DNA of 64,000 nt from Paenibacillus barengoltzii NBRC 101215 (GTDB lineage Bacteria > Bacillota > Bacilli > Paenibacillales > Paenibacillaceae): the NCBI RefSeq assembly GCF_004000745.1, contig NZ_BILV01000022.1, positions 16,006 through 80,005 on the forward strand, read 5' to 3'. Made by a program: the position numbers and the translations under genes. The notes under the pieces are model-generated. The model was given only the letters and a program-made list of their open reading frames with translations, was not told the DNA's origin and did not search any database. Positions within the stretch are counted from its first letter, which is position 1, and each line of letters starts with the position of its first letter. This document shows, one piece after another, positions 59,619 to 64,000 of this stretch.

Positions 59619-60437
59619 TTACACCACAGGACTGGATACCTGCCAAACGATGGGACTCAGCTCGACTTGCTCACCCAACCACTGTCTGGCGATCTTGCGG
59701 AACATATCGGCTTCCCCGCTGCAGAAGAACTGATGCACGGGAGTACCGTTACCGCGAGCCAAACATCCCCGTTGATGTAGAATCGTGCTGATTTCGCGGG
59801 CAGTTTCATCCGCAGAACTAATTAACTTCACATTTGGCCCCATGACACGTTGAATGGGGTCTTTCAAGAACGGATAATGAGTACAGCCTAGAATTAAGCA
59901 GTCCATCGGCTGCTTCTTCATCTCCCGAAGAGATCGCTCCACCACATGCAGCGCTTCCTTCGTTTCATACAACCCATGCTCTACTAACGGAACAAATTCA
60001 GGACAAGCTTCGCTAACGATTTCGATTTGCGGATTTAACTCACGTAGCGCTACCGTATAGGCCCCGCTACGAATCGTGCCTACCGTCCCGATGACGCCAA
60101 TCTTTCCGGTCTTGGTCGCGCTGATTGCTGCGCGGGCACCCGGATGAATGACGCCAATGACAGGGATATCCACCTTGGCCTTGATGAAATCGAGTGCAGC
60201 CGCTGTGGCGGTGTTGCAGGCAATCACAATCATTTTCGGATGGAACTGGATTAAATAATCGACGATTTGCTCGGTAAACAAGCGGACTTCCTCGGGCGAC
60301 CTTGGGCCATAAGGAGCCCGGGCCGTATCGCCGAAGTAAATGATTTTCTCTCTGGGAAGCTGCCTCATCACTTCCTTGCAGACGGTGAGGCCTCCCACTC
60401 CCGAGTCTAATATGGCGATGGCTTGCTGCACGAACAT
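59619..60437 (-). CDS. murI: glutamate racemase
   Basis: Interconverts L- and D-glutamate for peptidoglycan, 272 residues. Catalytic Cys74 in ACNTAT and Cys185 in LGCTHYP; the N-terminal DSGVGGLTV and FGDTARAPYG are the substrate pocket. Cytosolic dimer. ATG at 60437 with AAAGGAAG upstream. It is in a leftward run (YtxH upstream) but with its own spacing and no obvious operon partner. Confidence 0.96.
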   Translation of the reverse strand: MFVQQAIAILDSGVGGLTVCKEVMRQLPREKIIYFGDTARAPYGPRSPEEVRLFTEQIVDYLIQFHPKMIVIACNTATAAALDFIKAKVDIPVIGVIHPGARAAISATKTGKIGVIGTVGTIRSGAYTVALRELNPQIEIVSEACPEFVPLVEHGLYETKEALHVVERSLREMKKQPMDCLILGCTHYPFLKDPIQRVMGPNVKLISSADETAREISTILHQRGCLARGNGTPVHQFFCSGEADMFRKIARQWLGEQVELSPIVWQVSSPVV

Positions 60438-60560
60438 ACCGCTTCCTTTATGTTTAGTGTAAAATCCTTCTCATTACTTTATGACTTCGCACCACAGAGG
60501 GTACCTAAATCTTAACTCAATTTGTAGTGCAAGAAAACCCGCAAGGGCGGAGAAAACGGG

Positions 60561-60586
60561 AAAAAGACCCGGGAGCGGGTCTTTTT
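60561..60586 (-). terminator. terminator of the YtxH-like gene
   Basis: AAAAAGACCCG / CGGGTCTTTTT with a GGAG loop (usable on both strands), 30 bases after the stop. Confidence 0.88.
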
Positions 60587-60615
60587 CGGGCGATCACTGT
60601 GGACAGCCGTTCGAA

Positions 60616-61056
60616 TTATTGGCCTTCCTCTTTGTCGGAAGTTGCCGCTGCTTCCACAGCTGCAGTAGTCGCTTCAACGGCTTCCGTCGTTTCTTCTTCC
60701 GTTACGACGCCAAGGGCCACTGTCTCTTCTTCGGTCACCGTCTCCTCTTCTTCATCTGCAAATTCGGAGACTTGAGCAATGACCTCTTCTTCATCGGTGA
60801 TCTTGTCGGAACGACGGCTTTGGATTTCACTGATCAACACTTCAGCGGCTTCCTTCACCTTGCCGACAAGAACGGTACTTTGCTCCGATACTTTTCCGGC
60901 AACCTCTTGCGTCTTCTCTCCGACTTGACGAGCCCCGTTGGCAATATCCTTACGCAGCTCTTTCCCGGCTTTGGGGGCAAATAACAACGCCGTTACCGCA
61001 CCGGCAACCGTGCCGATGGCGGCCCCCCATATCCAACCTTTGTTTCCTTTGCTCAC
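60616..61056 (-). CDS. YtxH domain-containing protein
   Basis: General-stress-associated protein family, 146 residues: short N-terminal membrane helix (about 8-27, WIWGAAIGTVAGAVTALLFAP) with the conserved APKAGKELR motif, then a charged helical region and a long acidic, Thr/Glu/Ala-rich C-terminal tail. The start is a GTG at 61056 with AAGGAG nine bases upstream. The ytxGHJ-type neighbours are absent. Role is not known; in B. subtilis YtxH is SigB dependent, but no SigB promoter was recognised here. Confidence 0.88.
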   Translation of the reverse strand: MSKGNKGWIWGAAIGTVAGAVTALLFAPKAGKELRKDIANGARQVGEKTQEVAGKVSEQSTVLVGKVKEAAEVLISEIQSRRSDKITDEEEVIAQVSEFADEEEETVTEEETVALGVVTEEETTEAVEATTAAVEAAATSDKEEGQ

Positions 61057-61174
61057 GACTCATCTCTCCTTTTTGGCTTTCTCCGCGAATGCCCATATCG
61101 ATAATGTATTATAAGCAGCAAGGGTCTGTCCGGTCACACTTGTAAGGAAAAAAATTGGGCTTGTCTGTCTGAGA

Positions 61175-61594
61175 TTAGACGCCTTCCTGTTCCAGGTACT
61201 TCAGCACATTGGCCGAAAAATCCTGCAAAGCCTCGGGCAACCGCCCCCTTAGCCCTTCGACCTCCTGGCGATCCCAAGCAAAATATTCCTGAACTAACGG
61301 TTTCCGCAGTCGAACCAGTTCGATGAGCGTAACGTGCAGTTTCGCATCGATGACCGTTTCATCCAAGAGGATGTCTACAATGTCCTCATAGCTGCTGGCG
61401 TCACGCATAATAAACCCGTCGATTAAATAGCTGCCGACGTCCGTTACGATTTCCAGCGCCAGATGCAATGCTCGTTCCTCTGCATAACGCCCCAGCAGGG
61501 AGGAGTTGGCCTCCGCCGCTTCACGAAGGGCCTGCAGCAATTCTGGCAGCATGTCCAGCCTGCGTTCGATTTGTTCCCGGTTTACATAATACAA
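61175..61594 (-). CDS. DUF86 (HepT-like) protein
   Basis: All-helical protein of 139 residues in the DUF86/HepT family, which includes YutE and the toxin of HEPN-MNT systems. The HEPN-like segment is RYAEERALHLALEIVTDVGSYLID, and VLLDE-like and LIELVRLRKPLVQEYF follow. No MNT-type antitoxin gene lies next to it, so it is an orphan; the Rx4-6H-type RNase motif is not clearly present. Start TTG at 61594, GGAGG eight bases upstream. Confidence 0.85.
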   Translation of the reverse strand: MYYVNREQIERRLDMLPELLQALREAAEANSSLLGRYAEERALHLALEIVTDVGSYLIDGFIMRDASSYEDIVDILLDETVIDAKLHVTLIELVRLRKPLVQEYFAWDRQEVEGLRGRLPEALQDFSANVLKYLEQEGV

Positions 61595-61618
61595 GGGGAT
61601 TCCCTCCTTTGGTCCAGT

Positions 61619-61906
61619 CTAAAATTCGAAATCGACTGCGACCTGACTCTCGCGTACTTCGCTCATATGCTCGATTACTTTCTTGTGCTCCGGATGAACT
61701 TGATATCCTTCCAAATCCGCAAGCGAATCAAAGGTAGCAATGAGCGCAATGTCATAGGAACGAGGGGAACGGATCACGTCGGTGCCCACCTCAAGGCTTC
61801 TGAGCTGCTCTACTTTACCCTGCATGCCGCGCAGTATCTCAACCGTACGTGCCACATTTTCCGGAGATGCATCCTTCAATTTAAACAATACGATATGCTT
61901 GATCAT
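61619..61906 (-). CDS. Dabb family protein
   Basis: Dimeric alpha/beta-barrel protein of the stress-responsive Dabb family, 95 residues: IKHIVLFKLKDASPENV, RSPRSYDIALIATFDSLADLEGYQVHPEHKKV match its consensus. Role unknown; relatives are cofactor- or ligand-free small dimers. GAGAAGGGTGAACT precedes the ATG. Confidence 0.9.
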   Translation of the reverse strand: MIKHIVLFKLKDASPENVARTVEILRGMQGKVEQLRSLEVGTDVIRSPRSYDIALIATFDSLADLEGYQVHPEHKKVIEHMSEVRESQVAVDFEF

Positions 61907-62071
61907 AGTTCACCCTTCTCCTTCTTAACGATTCCGTATCTCATTTCAGCATAACATAAAGGGTATCTGCCGGAAAGTAAGGCCTTCCCGAAACTCTATT
62001 AATCTAGTTTCATATGATATATTGTCTCATTTACTAGAGACGAGATTTAGAGGGAAAAGAGGTGAATCGCA

Positions 62072-62380
62072 ATGACCCTCCTGCGCTTTCTGCTAAACGA
62101 ACCGTTGCGAAGGCGAATTCGCCTGCTGCAAGCAGAACTTGAGCTGCTAGCCAGCCGAGTGGAGCATCTGGAGCATGCACTTGATGCCGCCTCCTTCCCG
62201 GATTCCGCGACCCGGCAGCAAATTGAAGCCTCGATCGGTCTCAGCATCATCATTGAGACGACGGGCTCCGTCATCCATGGCACATTGATCGCTGTGCATC
62301 CTGATGCTCTGGAGATGGTCGATGAATCAGGACGGCAGGTGATCGTCCCAGCCGCTAAAATCACGACCATCAAATTGTAA
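62072..62380 (+). CDS. small protein with coiled coil and Sm-like fold, 102 aa
   Basis: I do not recognise a named family with certainty. Residues 10-45 form a helix with a coiled-coil pattern (LLQAELELLASRVEHLEHALDAAS). The C-terminal part (about 52-102), IEASIGLSIIIETTGSVIHGTLIAVHPDALEMVDESGRQVIVPAAKITTIKL, has the strand pattern of small Sm-like barrels such as DUF2642 proteins. AAGAGGTGA precedes the ATG. Confidence 0.65.
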   Translation: MTLLRFLLNEPLRRRIRLLQAELELLASRVEHLEHALDAASFPDSATRQQIEASIGLSIIIETTGSVIHGTLIAVHPDALEMVDESGRQVIVPAAKITTIKL

Positions 62381-62402
62381 ACCGCGTCAAATTGGCAGGG
62401 AT

Positions 62403-62438
62403 CCTCCCATTCGGTAACCGAGATAGCCGGATGGGAGG
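62403..62438 (+). terminator. hairpin after the coiled-coil protein gene
   Basis: CCTCCCATTCGG / CCGGATGGGAGG, 12 pairs, 12-base loop; the T tract (TTTTTT) comes only 11 bases later, so it may be a weak terminator. Confidence 0.5.
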
Positions 62439-62467
62439 TGGGACTACATTTTTTCGCTGAAGGGATA

Positions 62468-62496
62468 TTGACAGCTTGACTCCGTTTTTATACAAT
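62468..62496 (+). promoter_or_regulatory. sigma-A promoter of tRNA-Ala
   Basis: TTGACA (62468-62473), 17-base spacer, TACAAT (62491-62496), 15 bases before the mature 5' end. Confidence 0.8.
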
Positions 62497-62511
62497 AAAG
62501 AAGTCGCTCAC

Positions 62512-62587
62512 GGGGCCTTAGCTCAGCTGGGAGAGCGCATCGCTGGCAGCGATGAGGTCAGGGGTTCGATCCCCCTAGGCTCCACCA
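62512..62587 (+). tRNA. tRNA-Ala (anticodon GGC)
   Basis: Full cloverleaf, 76 bases including an encoded CCA. Acceptor GGGGCCT / AGGCTCC, D-arm GCTC-AGCTGGGA-GAGC, anticodon stem CATCG / CGATG with loop CTGGCAG (anticodon GGC, alanine), T-arm AGGGG-TTCGATC-CCCCT. It has its own promoter and terminator and is not part of an rRNA operon in this window. Confidence 0.97.
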
Positions 62588-62602
62588 TATCTATGAATGT
62601 AG

Positions 62603-62625
62603 CAGTCCATCGGGGCTGTTTTTTT
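62603..62625 (+). terminator. tRNA-Ala terminator
   Basis: CAGTCC-ATCG-GGGCTG stem followed by TTTTTTT. Confidence 0.8.
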
Positions 62626-62638
62626 AGTTTTGTGGCGC

Positions 62639-62690
62639 AAAACGCCCCGCGGATCCTGATCTATCATCTGGGATTCCCGGGGCGTTTTTT
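62639..62690. terminator. bidirectional hairpin between tRNA-Ala and the VOC gene
   Basis: AAAACGCCCCG / CGGGGCGTTTT with a 28-base loop that itself contains GGATC..GATC pairings. It directly follows the stop of the leftward VOC gene. Confidence 0.75.
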
Positions 62691-62691
62691 A

Positions 62692-63597
62692 TTATCCCTC
62701 AAAAGCCCGTTGCAACTCCTCTAGGTTAAACTTCTTCATCTTTAGGAATGCCTGCGTCACTCGTTGGCGTTGTTCTAAGGTTCCCTGGGTCAGCATCTTA
62801 TCCAAGGCGGACGGGGTGATCTGCCAAGAGAGGCTATAACGATCTTTCAGCCAACCGCATTGTTCGGCCTCAGGCACGGCAGAGAGACTTTCCCAATAAT
62901 AATCGATTTCCTCCTGTGTGTCGCAGTTCACCATAAAGGAAATCGCTTCGGTGAAGCCGAACCCATGAGCATGCGCACTGTCCATCGCTGTAAACCAGGT
63001 ATCTTCCAGCATAAAATCGGTGAACATGACCGTCCCCTCCCGGTCCGGCTCTTGTCCGGGACCATACTTGACGATCGTGCCCGGTTTCGCGTTCCGGAAT
63101 ACGGAAAGGTAGAACTCACGCGCTTCTTCCGCCTTGCCGCAGTTATCGCCGGTGAACATCAAGGACGGAACAATTGCTGGACGCGGTTCCCCTTCCGGAT
63201 TGGTTAACATCAACTGCCATGTAAACCCGTACTTGTCCTGAATCCAACCATACCACTCGCTGAAGGGGTACCGGCCTAGCGGCATAAGTGGAGTCCCGCC
63301 GTCAGACAGCTTGTTCCACACTTCATTCAACATTTCTCTGGCGTTGGTGTCTCTAGAGGGGTCGAAATTGACGATGCACGAAATCGAAGGATTCAACTTG
63401 AAGTACGGACCCGCCGAAATCGCCACAAACGGAAACCCCCAAATGGTAAACGAAACCATTTCGGAATCCCCCGAAGGAGTATCGTTTAGCGTCGTAACCC
63501 CAGTGATTCGGGACTCTGGAAATACGGAGCAATAGAACTCTGCAGCCTCCTTCGCCTCTTTATCGAACCATAGATGCAAGCTGATCGATGAACTCAC
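62692..63597 (-). CDS. two-domain VOC/PhnB-like protein
   Basis: Two consecutive glyoxalase-fold units, 301 residues, of the 3-demethylubiquinone methyltransferase-like (PhnB/YjdN) group; related proteins bind small ligands and their activity is often unknown. Domain 1 (about 1-135): LHLWFDKEAKEAAEFYCSVFPESRI and KYGFTWQLMLTN; domain 2 (about 140-280): SLMFTGDNCGKAEEAREFYLSVF and RYSLSWQITPSALD. The start is a GTG at 63597 with AAAGGAGG upstream. Nothing else of its operon is in the window. Confidence 0.85.
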   Translation of the reverse strand: MSSSISLHLWFDKEAKEAAEFYCSVFPESRITGVTTLNDTPSGDSEMVSFTIWGFPFVAISAGPYFKLNPSISCIVNFDPSRDTNAREMLNEVWNKLSDGGTPLMPLGRYPFSEWYGWIQDKYGFTWQLMLTNPEGEPRPAIVPSLMFTGDNCGKAEEAREFYLSVFRNAKPGTIVKYGPGQEPDREGTVMFTDFMLEDTWFTAMDSAHAHGFGFTEAISFMVNCDTQEEIDYYWESLSAVPEAEQCGWLKDRYSLSWQITPSALDKMLTQGTLEQRQRVTQAFLKMKKFNLEELQRAFEG

Positions 63598-63699
63598 TTT
63601 TTTCCTCCTTTACATGAATCAGGTTATTCTTCATACTACCACATTTGGTGACCCATGTTTGATTCACGTTGGCCTGTGGGCGCATTCCCCACGCCTGTG

Positions 63700-64000
63700 A
63701 TTCACTCTCTGTAGGTCCGTTGCAACCTCACGGGTAACCCTCAATGAATTCCAATGAAGCGTTAATTATGCTCTCCATGAACTCCAATGAACTCCGATAC
63801 CGTTAAGTAAGCTCAACTAACCAGTGATTAGTGATTAACTCCGATGAAGCGCTATCTAACTCTTGATTTACCGCTACTTCACTCGCGATTATCCGCTGAT
63901 TAACTCCCCATTAGCCCCCGAAATACCGCTAACGCTTGCCACAGATCTTATTTGCCCCAAAAAAGCCATGTTGCGATTCTAACGCTTACCACAGCGCTTT
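63700..64000. repeat. degenerate intergenic repeat tract at the right edge
   Basis: About 300 bases without an open frame, made of short variations on ACTCCRATGAAGCG and TGATTAACTCC, plus AACGCTT.CCACAG near the end (two copies, 63932 and 63978). It continues beyond the window. I see no gene in 63598-64000. Confidence 0.4.

Noticed and set aside
61468..61954. Open frames on the + strand across the DUF86 and Dabb genes
   Set aside because: Antisense to two recognisable families, without start signals.

Overview
The window reads as a chromosomal segment of a Paenibacillus-like, spore-forming, low-to-mid GC Bacillota. Supporting signs are strong AGGAGG-type ribosome binding sites, frequent TTG/GTG starts, sigma-A promoters, stem-loop plus T-tract terminators, the hemE-hemH-hemY order, a YtpB/class II cyclase pair typical of Bacilli, fruR-fruK, and small families such as DUF3906, DUF2905, DUF1450, YtxH and Dabb. 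I see no prophage, insertion sequence, CRISPR array or rRNA. One tRNA gene, Ala(GGC), lies at 62512-62587.

Layout. 1-5.2 kb: 5' end of a DEAD-box helicase gene (leftward), then yitT, a small unknown gene, a putative glycoside hydrolase and a MATE exporter (rightward). 5.3-9.7 kb: a leftward sulfonate-type operon (ssuB, ssuC, flavin monooxygenase, binding lipoprotein) behind a leader with its own terminator. 9.7-11.9 kb: ytpB (C35 terpene synthase) and pfkA. 12-17.2 kb: MFS transporter, nitroreductase, a toroid-fold protein coupled to a VOC protein, a WYL regulator and a cold-shock gene. 17.4-22.2 kb: two small genes, oligoendopeptidase F with a possible secreted form, a LapA-like protein, an M42 peptidase and a phosphodiester glycosidase. 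22.3-24.3 kb: a peptide quorum-sensing cassette (RRNPP-type HTH/TPR receptor plus an overlapping 39-residue secreted propeptide) next to a cluster of hairpins and repeats. 24.4-30.1 kb: ABC-F, DUF92, FAH-family, GDPD and CapA genes, several overlapping. 30.3-33.8 kb: hemE-hemH-hemY. 34-39 kb: MFS transporter, repeat array, three-gene carbohydrate ABC importer. 39-45.6 kb: methyltransferase/LysR divergent pair, AlaX editing protein, squalene-hopene/sporulenol-type cyclase, DUF2905, cupin. 45.6-49.9 kb: fruK-fruR, a secreted chitin-type lytic polysaccharide monooxygenase, O-methyltransferase. 50-56.7 kb: RNA methyltransferase, LTA-synthase-like protein, GH172 and AraC regulator around a perfect catabolite-repression (cre) site, acetyl xylan esterase. 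56.8-64 kb: small conserved genes, TraX-like protein, lipid kinase, murI, YtxH, DUF86, Dabb, tRNA-Ala, a two-domain VOC protein and a degenerate repeat tract.

The most interesting element is the quorum-sensing cassette at 22326-23897. The receptor stop codon overlaps the propeptide start (ATGA), a perfect terminator follows, and the promoter carries an 8+8 bp dyad spanning its -10 box, which predicts peptide-controlled autoregulation. Other points of note are the possible dual-start (secreted/cytosolic) oligoendopeptidase F, the attenuator-like ssu leader, the two C35-terpenoid genes in one window, and several families of small intergenic dyad repeats. All calls come from reading the sequence; no database search was run.
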